A program made the translations under genes and the position numbers. A stretch of DNA of 6,774 bases from Rhodobacteraceae bacterium UBA6273 (lineage in GTDB: Bacteria > Pseudomonadota > Alphaproteobacteria > Rhodobacterales > Rhodobacteraceae), in contig DJUV01000064.1 of NCBI GenBank assembly GCA_002440625.1, forward strand, positions 18,409 through 25,182. The letters are read 5' to 3'. Positions within the stretch are counted from its first letter, which is position 1, and every line of letters begins with the position of its first letter. The notes under the pieces were generated by a model. The model saw only the letters and a list, made by a program, of their open reading frames with translations, was not told the DNA's origin and ran no database searches. Positions 1 to 4,900 of the stretch are shown in pieces.

Positions 1-418
1 GGAACTTCCACTGGATGTGGTAAAGCGTCAGCGGCAGGTCCTTGTAGGAGGACACATGCGACCGGAAGATGTCGGTTACCATCTCCTCGTTCGTCGGACC
101 GTAGAGCATGTCGCGGTCATGCCGGTCCTTGATGCGCAGCATCTCTTGCCCGTAATCGTCATAGCGCCCGCTTTCGCGCCAGAGGTCGGCAGGCTGAAGC
201 GTCGGCATCAGCAGGGGGATATGCCCAGCGCGGATCTGTTCCTGATGCACGATCTCTTCGATCCGGCGCAGAACCTTGTAGCCCATCGGCAGCCAGGAAT
301 AGATCCCCGCGGTCTGCTGCTTGATCATGCCCGCGCGCAGCATGTAGCGGTGGCTGACGATCTGCGCCTCGGTGGGGTTTTCTTTCAGGACGGGCAGGAA
401 ATAGCGGGTAAGGCGCAT
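1..418 (-). CDS. proS: Prolyl-tRNA synthetase, N-terminal part (cut by window edge)
   Basis: Cytoplasmic class II aminoacyl-tRNA synthetase that charges tRNA-Pro with proline. The first 139 residues are visible and begin [15 protein letters not shown], typical of alphaproteobacterial ProS. Visible elements are the [13 protein letters not shown] stretch (residues 38-50) leading into the motif 1 region around [12 protein letters not shown] (69-80). The proline-site loop GPTNEE is at 107-112. The start of motif 2, [15 protein letters not shown], is at 125-139, where the window ends. The part that would show whether the editing insertion is absent, as is usual in alphaproteobacteria, lies outside. 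The ATG at 416-418 has only a weak purine stretch (GAGAG, complement of 425-429) 6 nt upstream, but protein conservation starts here. The HxlR-family gene lies 71 bp upstream on the same strand, so read-through is possible, though a separate promoter is plausible. Confidence 0.96.
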   Translation of the reverse strand, partial: MRLTRYFLPVLKENPTEAQIVSHRYMLRAGMIKQQTAGIYSWLPMGYKVLRRIEEIVHQEQIRAGHIPLLMPTLQPADLWRESGRYDDYGQEMLRIKDRHDRDMLYGPTNEEMVTDIFRSHVSSYKDLPLTLYHIQWKF

Positions 419-449
419 CGCGGGCTCTCAGGTTGACTGGCTGCCCGTG

Positions 450-478
450 TTCCTAGCGTCTGGACCCGTCTCAGGCAA
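450..478 (-). promoter_or_regulatory. Candidate sigma-70-like promoter for proS
   Basis: On the minus strand, TTGCCT (complement of 473-478) and TAGGAA (complement of 450-455) are separated by exactly 17 bp. The -35 matches consensus at 4 of 6 positions and the -10 at only 3 of 6. The -10 box sits 31 bp before the proS ATG. The spacing is ideal but the match is weak, and such pairs occur by chance. It is listed because proS would be expected to have its own promoter here. Confidence 0.2.
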
Positions 479-489
479 GCTGGCGATCG

Positions 490-921
490 TCAGGCGGCAG
501 TCCGGTCCTTTGCCACGCCGGTCTTGCGCTGAAGCTCAGCCACGGTGCGGCTGCCGGCATTGGCAAGGTCAAACTCAAGCCGCGCCGCCTCGACCGCGCC
601 CTGATTGGCGGTGGCCCATAGCGCAAGGGCCTTGATCGGCCCGATCAGCGTCATGCCGAGTGGGGTCAGCGTATAATCGACGCGCGGCGGAATGCTGGGC
701 GTCACGGTGCGCGTCACCAGCCCGTCGCGTTCCAGCCCGCGGAGCGTCAGCGACAGCATCCGCTGGGATATCGCGGGGATCGCGCGGCGCATCTCGTTGA
801 ACCGCACCGGTCCGGGGGCGAGCAGCCGCACGACATGGACCGACCACTTGTCGCCGATGCGTGAAAGGATTTCGGTGATGGCGCGGCAACTGGCGGTTTC
901 ACAGCTTATACCGGGTTTCAT
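490..921 (-). CDS. HxlR-family winged-helix transcriptional regulator
   Basis: A 143-residue DNA-binding protein of the HxlR/YodB/QorR family (PF01638), whose members usually act as dimeric repressors that sense redox or electrophile stress. Family features in order: a Cys-rich start (C7, C12); AITEILSRIGDKWSVHVVRLL (14-34); PVRFNEMRRAIPAISQRMLSLTLRGLERDGLV (38-69), the helix-turn-helix; and RTVTPSIPPRVDYTLTPLG (71-89), the wing. The C-terminal helix around 93-120 would dimerise. C12 aligns with the conserved N-terminal Cys of the family; C7 is extra. The ATG at 919-921 was chosen over an upstream start at 1017 because the preceding 32 residues look non-coding, conservation begins here, and AGAAGG lies 7 nt upstream. 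The gene is divergent from the ene-reductase across a 116-bp gap, the usual layout for a regulator and its target. The inducer is unknown. Confidence 0.92.
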   Translation of the reverse strand: MKPGISCETASCRAITEILSRIGDKWSVHVVRLLAPGPVRFNEMRRAIPAISQRMLSLTLRGLERDGLVTRTVTPSIPPRVDYTLTPLGMTLIGPIKALALWATANQGAVEAARLEFDLANAGSRTVAELQRKTGVAKDRTAA

Positions 922-928
922 GAATGTG

Positions 929-934
929 CCTTCT
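929..934 (-). promoter_or_regulatory. Ribosome binding site of the HxlR-family gene
   Basis: The minus strand reads AGAAGG followed by 7 nt and the ATG at 919-921. This decides the start in favour of the 143-residue form over the longer frame beginning at 1017. Confidence 0.6.
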
Positions 935-962
935 TGCGGAGGTTGCGGAAGATATACAATTC

Positions 963-973
963 TTACCAGGTAA
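963..973. repeat. Perfect inverted repeat TTACC-A-GGTAA, candidate operator
   Basis: Two 5-bp arms, TTACC (963-967) and GGTAA (969-973), form a perfect palindrome around a single A. It lies 41 bp from the HxlR-gene start and 64 bp from the ene-reductase start. HxlR-family dimers bind short dyads in such gaps. That this regulator binds here is inferred from position and symmetry only. Confidence 0.45.
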
Positions 974-984
974 CGGAACGATAC
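970..984. repeat. Imperfect inverted repeat GTAACG-GAA-CGATAC
   Basis: A 15-bp dyad with 6-bp arms and one mismatch, sharing its left edge with the TTACCAGGTAA palindrome. It overlaps a possible plus-strand -10 (GATACT, 980-985), so a protein bound here could block ene-reductase transcription. It may be a second half of one composite operator or a chance overlap. Confidence 0.35.
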
Positions 985-1024
985 TACCACGCAACGCACT
1001 CCCGCAACCACAATCACCCCTTTC

Positions 1025-1030
1025 GGAAAG
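1025..1030 (+). promoter_or_regulatory. Ribosome binding site of the ene-reductase gene
   Basis: GGAAAG is followed by a 7-nt spacer and the ATG at 1038. The open frame extends upstream to 924 but that part lies in the divergent promoter region and has no family similarity, so the start at 1038 is preferred. Confidence 0.5.
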
Positions 1031-1037
1031 CATCACG

Positions 1038-2117
1038 ATGACCAGTCTCTGGGACCCGATCCGCATCGGCCGCCTCAACCTTGGCAACCGCCTCGTCATG
1101 GCGCCGATGACCCGCAACCGCGCCCTGCCCGACGGGACGCCCGCAGACATCGCCGCGACCTATTATGCGCAGCGCGCTTCCTTCGGCCTCATCGTCACCG
1201 AAGGTACGCAGCCCTCGGCCGATGGTCAGGGCTACATGCTGACGCCTGGGCTTCATGCGGACGAACACGTTGCCGGCTGGCGCAAGGTGACCGAGGCCGT
1301 CCATGACGCCGGCGGCCACATCTTCATCCAGCTCATGCATACCGGCCGCCGGGCGCATCCCGACAATACCCCGCATCACCGCCAGCCGGTGGCGCCTTCC
1401 GCCTTTGCCGCCAATGACATGATGGGCACGCCGAACGGCCAGCAACCGACGCCGGAACCCCGCGCGCTGACGACCGCTGAGGTCCGCCAGACCGTCCGCG
1501 ACTTCGCCGATGCCGCGCGTCGGGCGGTGGAAGCGGGCGCCGACGGCGTCGAGATCCACGGCGCCAATGGCTACCTGATCCAGCAGTTCTTCGCCCCGAA
1601 TGCCAACACCCGGACCGACGCCTACGGCGGCTCGCTTGAGAACCGCGCCCGCTTCGCCATTGAGATCGCGAAAGCCATCGTGGCAGAGATCGGCGCCGAC
1701 CGCACCGGGATCAGGCTGTCGCCGCTCGGCACCGGCGGCGGGCTGGACGAAGGGCCGGAGGCGAAGGCGCTTTACCTTCATCTCATCGGCGAACTGGACA
1801 AGCTCGACCTTGCCTACCTCCATATCCTGCACCACGGCGACGAGGATTTCCTGAAATCCATCCGCGCGACCTGGCACCGGCCCTTGATCGTCAACCGCTG
1901 GGGCGCCGTACCCGAGGCGCTGGACCGCGACCTTCGCGCTGGCACCGCCGATGCGGTGGCCGTGGGCAAGCTCGCGCTCGTCAACCCCGATCTGGTGGCG
2001 CGGCTGAAGGCCGGGGCTCCGCTGAATACGCCGAGGCCGGAATCGTTCTTCGGTGGGACCGAGGTTGGCTACACCGACTACGCGAGCTTGAAGGATGCGG
2101 CGGCGCTGCCGGCCTGA
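1038..2117 (+). CDS. Old Yellow Enzyme-family ene-reductase (NADH:flavin oxidoreductase)
   Basis: A 359-residue cytoplasmic FMN enzyme of the NemA/PETN reductase class (PF00724), a TIM barrel that reduces activated C=C bonds, quinones or nitro compounds with NAD(P)H. Visible motifs: NRLVMAPMTRNRA (17-29), with the flavin-contacting Thr at 25; QLMHTGR (98-104); EIHGANGYLIQQF (172-184), with the substrate-binding H174/N177 pair and likely proton-donor Y179; NTRTDAYGGSLENRARF (190-206); and RLSPLG (226-231). The C-terminal FMN-phosphate region reads VNRWGAVPEAL (285-295) and VGKLALVNPDLVARL (309-323). In PETN-reductase-like enzymes the latter is FGR..IANPD, so a Lys (311) replaces the usual Arg. 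The tail RPESFFGGTEVGYTDY (333-348) is typical of NemA-like proteins. Length is normal. The exact substrate cannot be read from sequence; the divergent HxlR-family gene suggests induction by electrophiles. Confidence 0.95.
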   Translation: MTSLWDPIRIGRLNLGNRLVMAPMTRNRALPDGTPADIAATYYAQRASFGLIVTEGTQPSADGQGYMLTPGLHADEHVAGWRKVTEAVHDAGGHIFIQLMHTGRRAHPDNTPHHRQPVAPSAFAANDMMGTPNGQQPTPEPRALTTAEVRQTVRDFADAARRAVEAGADGVEIHGANGYLIQQFFAPNANTRTDAYGGSLENRARFAIEIAKAIVAEIGADRTGIRLSPLGTGGGLDEGPEAKALYLHLIGELDKLDLAYLHILHHGDEDFLKSIRATWHRPLIVNRWGAVPEALDRDLRAGTADAVAVGKLALVNPDLVARLKAGAPLNTPRPESFFGGTEVGYTDYASLKDAAALPA

Positions 2118-2149
2118 ATGGGTGACAAAGAAAGGATCGCTCCCAAAAG

Positions 2150-2184
2150 CCGGGGGCGGTCTACTCCGCCGCGGTCTTTGTCTT
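2150..2184 (+). terminator. Probable terminator between convergent genes
   Basis: GGCGG (2155-2159) pairs with CCGCC (2166-2170) around a 6-nt loop. CCG (2150-2152) with CGG (2172-2174) extends the stem past a small bulge. On the plus strand it is followed by TCTTTGTCTT, a broken T-tract, so it could end the ene-reductase transcript 33 nt after its stop. On the minus strand the stem spans the stop codon of the membrane HTH gene and a TTTT run follows a few bases later, so it may act both ways. The T-tracts are imperfect. Confidence 0.4.
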
Positions 2185-2697
2185 GGGAACGTCGCGCCGC
2201 ACTCCGCCCGCAAGCAAATCCTCCACGAAATGCGCTGCAAATTGCGCCCGGCCAGAAACGCCAGACTTGGCGTAGATCGACGTCATCTGCGCCCGCACCG
2301 TCCCCTGCGCAGCGCCCCTGAGCTGGGCGATCTCGGCTATGTCGAAGCCCTTGAGCGCGAGCATCCCGATTTCCCGTTCCGCCGGTGTCAGGCGCCATTC
2401 GGTGAACTCGGCGTCGATGACTTCGGCCAGGGCGCCGGAGGCGGCGGCGAGGGCCGTCTCGTGGCTCTGCAACAGGTCGTGGCTGCGCGACAGTTCGCGG
2501 ACGCCGAAAAGCCCACCCATAACGAGGCCGGCCGCGATCATGGCCTCGACGAACGTGTGGTAGTCGACCGCGCCCCCTGAGAGGTCTGCCCAAGCGTCAA
2601 GGACGAAAAACACCGCCGCGGCCGCCTGCACCAGCGCGAAGAACGCAAGGGCGGCCTTGCGCCGCCCCCGCACCTGCAATCCTGTCTGGCTTGCCAT
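2161..2697 (-). CDS. Membrane-anchored LuxR-type helix-turn-helix regulator
   Basis: A 178-residue protein with two hydrophobic helices at about 15-36 and 47-66, then a 35-residue linker, then a LuxR-type DNA-binding domain at 103-163. The HTH reads LTPAEREIGMLALKGFDIAEIA (103-124), then GTVRAQMTSIYAKSGVSGRAQF (132-153), matching the usual LTxREREV...TVKxHxxxIYxKLGVxxRxE pattern. There is no receiver, autoinducer-binding or PAS domain; the only possible sensor is the membrane hairpin, whose loop holds D43, Y44 and H45. The DNA-binding part must face the cytoplasm to bind DNA, which puts both ends inside. The start ATG has AGGGG 7 nt upstream. It follows the cytochrome b561-type gene by 39 bp on the same strand, so it may read the redox state of that protein or regulate the operon. 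The target is unknown. The helices are clear to the eye; the sensing role is inference. Confidence 0.85.
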   Translation of the reverse strand: MASQTGLQVRGRRKAALAFFALVQAAAAVFFVLDAWADLSGGAVDYHTFVEAMIAAGLVMGGLFGVRELSRSHDLLQSHETALAAASGALAEVIDAEFTEWRLTPAEREIGMLALKGFDIAEIAQLRGAAQGTVRAQMTSIYAKSGVSGRAQFAAHFVEDLLAGGVRRDVPKTKTAAE

Positions 2698-2704
2698 GAC
2701 CCGG

Positions 2705-2709
2705 CCCCT
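2705..2709 (-). promoter_or_regulatory. Ribosome binding site of the membrane HTH gene
   Basis: AGGGG on the minus strand lies 7 nt before the ATG and 6 nt after the end of the intercistronic hairpin, so folding of that region could influence access to it. Confidence 0.4.
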
Positions 2710-2715
2710 GAAGAG

Positions 2716-2738
2716 GAGCGCGGCCTGGCCCCGCGCTC
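2716..2738 (-). repeat. Perfect 8-bp-stem hairpin at the b561/HTH gene junction
   Basis: GAGCGCGG (2716-2723) and CCGCGCTC (2731-2738) are exact reverse complements around a 7-nt loop. The structure overlaps the stop codon of the cytochrome b561-type gene and ends 18 nt before the HTH start codon. On the minus strand it is followed by CTCTTC, too poor in T for a confident terminator. It could be a weak terminator or attenuator lowering HTH expression, or a stabiliser of the upstream message 3' end. Confidence 0.5.
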
Positions 2739-3360
2739 AATCTCGTGTTGCGCGGATCATAGGCCGGACCAGATTGCGCTGCAATCGCACACTCTCGAGA
2801 GCAACCCCGGCGAGGTGGATAACCGCCAGTACAATCAGAAGATTTCCGCCAATCTGGTGAATTTCGCCGACGATGCCGCTCGCCTTTTCCCCGCCGCTGC
2901 CTTCCTCTCCGCCATCGGTGGCAAGCGCCGACCAGTCGCCCGCCGCGACGGCCGCCTGCTGACGCCCGATTTCCCAGGGCGTCGCGCCCTTGGTCAGCAC
3001 CAGACCCGTCCCCATGACGGTCGCCAGCGACAGCCACAGGACGTAGATCATCATCGCCCCCGCCGGGTTGTGAGAGGGGTACTCTCGCACACGCCCCCGC
3101 AGGACGCGGTTGACGTGGCTCAGCGCGGCGATGGGCCGGGGCGGAAACGCGGCGAACCGCGCTTCCGGTGAGCCGACAATGCCCCACACCAGCCGCACCG
3201 CCAGAAAGGCCATGCCGATCCAGCCGAGCCAGACATGCAGGGTGCCGCCGCCCTTGGTGAAAAGGGCATTGGCCACGACAACCCCCGCTACGACCCAATG
3301 GGTGACGCGAACTATGATGTCCCAGGGGTTCGGCGGTGTGACGTCATGGGGCCGGTTCAT
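2737..3360 (-). CDS. Cytochrome b561-type di-heme membrane protein
   Basis: A 207-residue inner-membrane protein resembling the cytochrome b561/Ni,Fe-hydrogenase cytochrome b family (PF01292, COG3658), which carries electrons across or within the membrane through b hemes. Four membrane helices are visible at about 13-34, 42-63, 100-122 and 168-188. Candidate heme-ligand histidines are H21 (helix 1, VTHWVVAG), H42 (helix 2, LHVWLGWIGMAFLAVRLVWG), and H168 and H182 in helix 4 (EIHQIGGNLL, AVIHLAG). H97 precedes helix 3 and is another option. Between helices 3 and 4 lies a polar loop with a Gly/Glu-rich stretch, DGGEEGSGGEK (149-159). The start ATG is 1 base after the stop of the PepSY gene, with AAGGAA 10 nt upstream, implying coupled translation. 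The PepSY partner suggests a periplasm-facing electron-transfer unit; donor and acceptor are unknown. Confidence 0.9.
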   Translation of the reverse strand: MNRPHDVTPPNPWDIIVRVTHWVVAGVVVANALFTKGGGTLHVWLGWIGMAFLAVRLVWGIVGSPEARFAAFPPRPIAALSHVNRVLRGRVREYPSHNPAGAMMIYVLWLSLATVMGTGLVLTKGATPWEIGRQQAAVAAGDWSALATDGGEEGSGGEKASGIVGEIHQIGGNLLIVLAVIHLAGVALESVRLQRNLVRPMIRATRD

Positions 3361-3361
3361 G

Positions 3362-3625
3362 TCAGTCGGTTTCCTTCATGTCGACCACGGCGCCGGTCTT
3401 GGGGTCAATATAGACTTCCCAGGTCTTGCCGGTCCCGGTCTCGGTGCACTTGGCCTCGACCTTGCCGCCCTCGGCCTCGTAGGCGCCGACCTTGCAGCCG
3501 GCCTTTTCCAGCGCTGCGGTGGCATCTTCCGGCTTTGTGCCGACGACATCGCCGACCTTGGGCATCGCGAAAACGGCCATTGGCGTCGCAACCAGCGCCG
3601 CCGCGAGGATGAGTTTGAGTTTCAT
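3362..3625 (-). CDS. Secreted PepSY-domain protein
   Basis: An 87-residue small periplasmic protein. Residues 1-20 form a clear Sec signal peptide: Lys at 2 and 4, a hydrophobic core LILAAALVA, and a cleavage site after VFA (18-20). The mature part of about 67 residues is one PepSY-like domain (PF13670 type). It has helix KPEDATAALEKAGCKV (31-46), then strands VEAKCTETG (56-64) and TWEVYIDPKTGAVVDMKE (68-85), ending in the typical YxDPxTGxV signature. Two cysteines, C44 and C60, could form a disulfide after export. The ATG at 3623-3625 was chosen because the signal peptide begins there and AAGGAA lies 6 nt upstream; the frame stays open upstream but without similarity. It is first in the run with the cytochrome b561-type gene. 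PepSY domains are often found with membrane cytochromes, so a modulating or metal/heme-related role is likely but unproven. Confidence 0.88.
   Translation of the reverse strand: MKLKLILAAALVATPMAVFAMPKVGDVVGTKPEDATAALEKAGCKVGAYEAEGGKVEAKCTETGTGKTWEVYIDPKTGAVVDMKETD
3371..3376 (-). promoter_or_regulatory. Ribosome binding site of the cytochrome b561-type gene
   Basis: AAGGAA on the minus strand lies inside the last codons of the PepSY gene, 10 nt before the b561 ATG. With the TGA-C-ATG junction this points to translational coupling. Confidence 0.45.
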
Positions 3626-3631
3626 GACAAG

Positions 3632-3637
3632 TTCCTT
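3632..3637 (-). promoter_or_regulatory. Ribosome binding site of the PepSY gene
   Basis: AAGGAA with a 6-nt spacer to the ATG at 3623-3625. It supports the 87-residue start over the longer open frame reaching back to 3802. Confidence 0.6.
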
Positions 3638-3654
3638 TTCTGACTCTTGTGATA

Positions 3655-3671
3655 CGGGGCCTGCCGCCCCG
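3655..3671 (-). repeat. GC-rich hairpin in the leader of the PepSY operon
   Basis: CGGGGC (3655-3660) and GCCCCG (3666-3671) form a perfect 6-bp stem with a 5-nt loop, 29 nt before the PepSY start codon. No T-run follows on the minus strand, so it is not a terminator. If transcribed it would be a 5' leader stem that could affect mRNA stability; if it lies at the promoter it could be a protein site. Confidence 0.3.
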
Positions 3672-3750
3672 GTACGACCGATCTGCACGCGGCAAAGCAC
3701 CCAGTCGATTGCCGAACGGCTTATGCGGGCTGGAATAAGCAGGTGCTGAC

Positions 3751-3764
3751 GGCGAGGTTTCGCC
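3751..3764. repeat. Inverted repeat GGCGA-GGTT-TCGCC
   Basis: A perfect 5-bp-arm dyad with a 4-bp centre, 73 bp before the preferred permease start. It could be an operator or a leader stem-loop of the permease operon. Short GC-rich dyads are common in such DNA, so confidence is low. Confidence 0.25.
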
Positions 3765-3780
3765 GAAGGCCTGCGCTTGC

Positions 3781-3787
3781 AAGGAGG
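3781..3787 (+). promoter_or_regulatory. Perfect Shine-Dalgarno sequence AAGGAGG at unusual distance
   Basis: AAGGAGG is a near-perfect anti-SD match but is only 2 nt before a GTG (3790) in the permease frame, too close for normal initiation. It is 8 nt before an in-frame CTG (3796) and 50 nt before the preferred ATG (3838). Either the permease starts at a non-ATG codon or this is a ribosome-binding or leader element. It leaves the permease start uncertain. Confidence 0.35.
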
Positions 3788-3837
3788 CGGTGAAACTGCC
3801 ATCTGGTAGCGGACAGGCGCCAGGAACCGGAACCGAG

Positions 3838-4899
3838 ATGAGCGTAGGCCAGCAACTCAAGTACTGGGGGATCGCGGCGGCGGTCTTCTTCCTGATGCTC
3901 TGGGGCCTCGGCAACGTCATCCTGCCGTTCCTTGTCGGCGGCGCGATTGCCTATTTCCTCGACCCGGTGGCGGACCGCCTGCAACGTCTGGGGCTGAGCC
4001 GGGTCGCCGCGACGGCGGTGATCTCGATCTTCGCGCTGATGGTCTTCGTGATCCTGTCGCTCCTGATCTTCCCGATGCTGATCCGGCAGCTCACCGACCT
4101 CATCAATGCGGCGCCCCAGATCCTGCAGCAACTGCAGGATTTCCTCTACACGAACTTTCCGCAGGTTTTCGACGAGGGCAGCGTGGTGCGCAGCACGCTG
4201 GTCAGCATCGGCAAGACCGTCCAGGAACGCGGCGCGGAGCTGGCCTCGACCGTTCTCAGTTCGGCGCTGTCGGTCATCAGTGCCGTCGTGTTCATCGTCG
4301 TGGTGCCGGTCGTGGCCTTCTACCTCCTCCTCGACTGGGACAACATGGTGGCGCGGATCGACGCGCTGCTGCCGGTCGAACACCGCGAGACGATCCGCGG
4401 CATCGCGCGCGACATCGACCGGGTGCTCGCGGGCTTCGTGCGCGGGCAGGTCTCGGTCTGCCTCATCCTTGGCACCTTCTATTCGGTGGCGCTGATGTTT
4501 GCCGGGTTGCAGTTCGGCCTCATCGTCGGCGCGATTGCCGGCCTCATCACCTTCATCCCCTATATCGGCGCCCTGATCGGCGGCGCGCTTGCCATCGGGC
4601 TTGCCCTCTTCCAGTTCTGGGGCGACTGGTTCCAGATCGCCATCATCGCCGGCATATTTGCCGTCGGGCAGTTCCTTGAAGGCAACATCATCACGCCGAA
4701 GCTTGTCGGCGGCTCCATCGGGCTGCACCCGGTCTGGCTGCTTTTCGCGCTGTCGGCCTTCGGCACGATCTTCGGCTTTGTCGGCATGCTGGTCGCGGTA
4801 CCGGTCGCGGCGGCGCTTGGCGTGTTGGTCCGCTTCGCCGCGTCCCGGTATCTCGACAGTCGCCTTTACCGCGGCGATGCCGATTGGCCGGGCGCCTGA
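3838..4899 (+). CDS. AI-2E/PerM-family membrane transporter
   Basis: A 353-residue inner-membrane protein of the AI-2E transporter (TqsA/PerM/YdiK) family (PF01594). Members are proposed exporters of small molecules or ion/proton antiporters; the substrate here cannot be inferred. Hydrophobic segments are at about 10-25, 27-42, 57-82, 145-166, 204-222, 225-247, 248-262, 266-282 and 297-330. A soluble stretch at 83-140 includes the IRQLTDLINAAPQILQQLQDF helix, typical of the family. Signatures are FITFIPYIGALIGG-like LITFIPYIGALIGG (236-249) and LEGNIITPKLVGGSIGLHP (280-298). The ATG at 3838 is preferred over GTG at 3790: family similarity begins at QQLKYWG, and the 16 codons in between have AT-rich third positions. 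The upstream AAGGAGG keeps some doubt. hdaA begins 1 base after the stop, so the two are co-transcribed and probably translationally coupled. Confidence 0.92.
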   Translation: MSVGQQLKYWGIAAAVFFLMLWGLGNVILPFLVGGAIAYFLDPVADRLQRLGLSRVAATAVISIFALMVFVILSLLIFPMLIRQLTDLINAAPQILQQLQDFLYTNFPQVFDEGSVVRSTLVSIGKTVQERGAELASTVLSSALSVISAVVFIVVVPVVAFYLLLDWDNMVARIDALLPVEHRETIRGIARDIDRVLAGFVRGQVSVCLILGTFYSVALMFAGLQFGLIVGAIAGLITFIPYIGALIGGALAIGLALFQFWGDWFQIAIIAGIFAVGQFLEGNIITPKLVGGSIGLHPVWLLFALSAFGTIFGFVGMLVAVPVAAALGVLVRFAASRYLDSRLYRGDADWPGA

Positions 4900-4900
4900 G

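Larger units (their letters stand above)
922..1037. promoter_or_regulatory. Divergent promoter/operator region between HxlR gene and ene-reductase
   Basis: This 116-bp gap must carry the promoters of both divergent genes. It is visibly more AT-rich around 950-990 than the flanking coding DNA. Its centre contains two overlapping inverted repeats, listed separately at 963-973 and 970-984. Possible -10 elements are TATATC on the minus strand (near 951-956) and GATACT on the plus strand (980-985). Neither has a convincing -35 at the right distance, so I do not assign promoters. The location of the repeats between the two starts fits a shared operator for autoregulation and control of the reductase. 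Confidence 0.55.
3626..3837. promoter_or_regulatory. Divergent gap between PepSY operon and permease operon
   Basis: About 212 bp without a convincing gene, which must hold the promoters of both divergent operons. Visible structures are a hairpin at 3655-3671, a palindrome GCCG-AA-CGGC at 3711-3720, an inverted repeat GGCGA/TCGCC at 3751-3764, and a strong Shine-Dalgarno-like AAGGAGG at 3781-3787. A very weak plus-strand promoter pair is TTGCCG (3709-3714) with GAATAA (3733-3738), 18 bp apart. No minus-strand promoter stands out. Codons in the part upstream of 3838 that is open in the permease frame lack the GC-rich third positions seen in the genes, so it is probably untranslated leader. Confidence 0.5.

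Noticed and set aside
17..436. Plus-strand open frame over the proS 5' end
   Set aside because: It is the reverse of a strongly conserved ProS N-terminus and has no family features itself.
924..1037. N-terminal extension of the ene-reductase frame
   Set aside because: It runs through the divergent promoter region and overlaps the HxlR start; the family N-terminus and an SD place the start at 1038.
1014..2240. Open frame of 408 codons on the minus strand opposite the ene-reductase
   Set aside because: It is antisense to a gene with full family motifs, is rich in Arg, Gly, Val and Ala with no recognisable domain, and arises from GC-rich codon positions.
3110..3643. Plus-strand open frame over the PepSY and b561 start region
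   Set aside because: It opposes two adjoining genes with signal peptide and heme-ligand features, and shows no domain.
3655..3671. Intrinsic terminator in the divergent gap
   Set aside because: A GC stem is present but neither strand has a T-tract after it, so it is listed only as a hairpin.
3626..3802. N-terminal extension of the PepSY frame
   Set aside because: It would bury the signal peptide inside the protein; the SD and signal sequence place the start at 3625.
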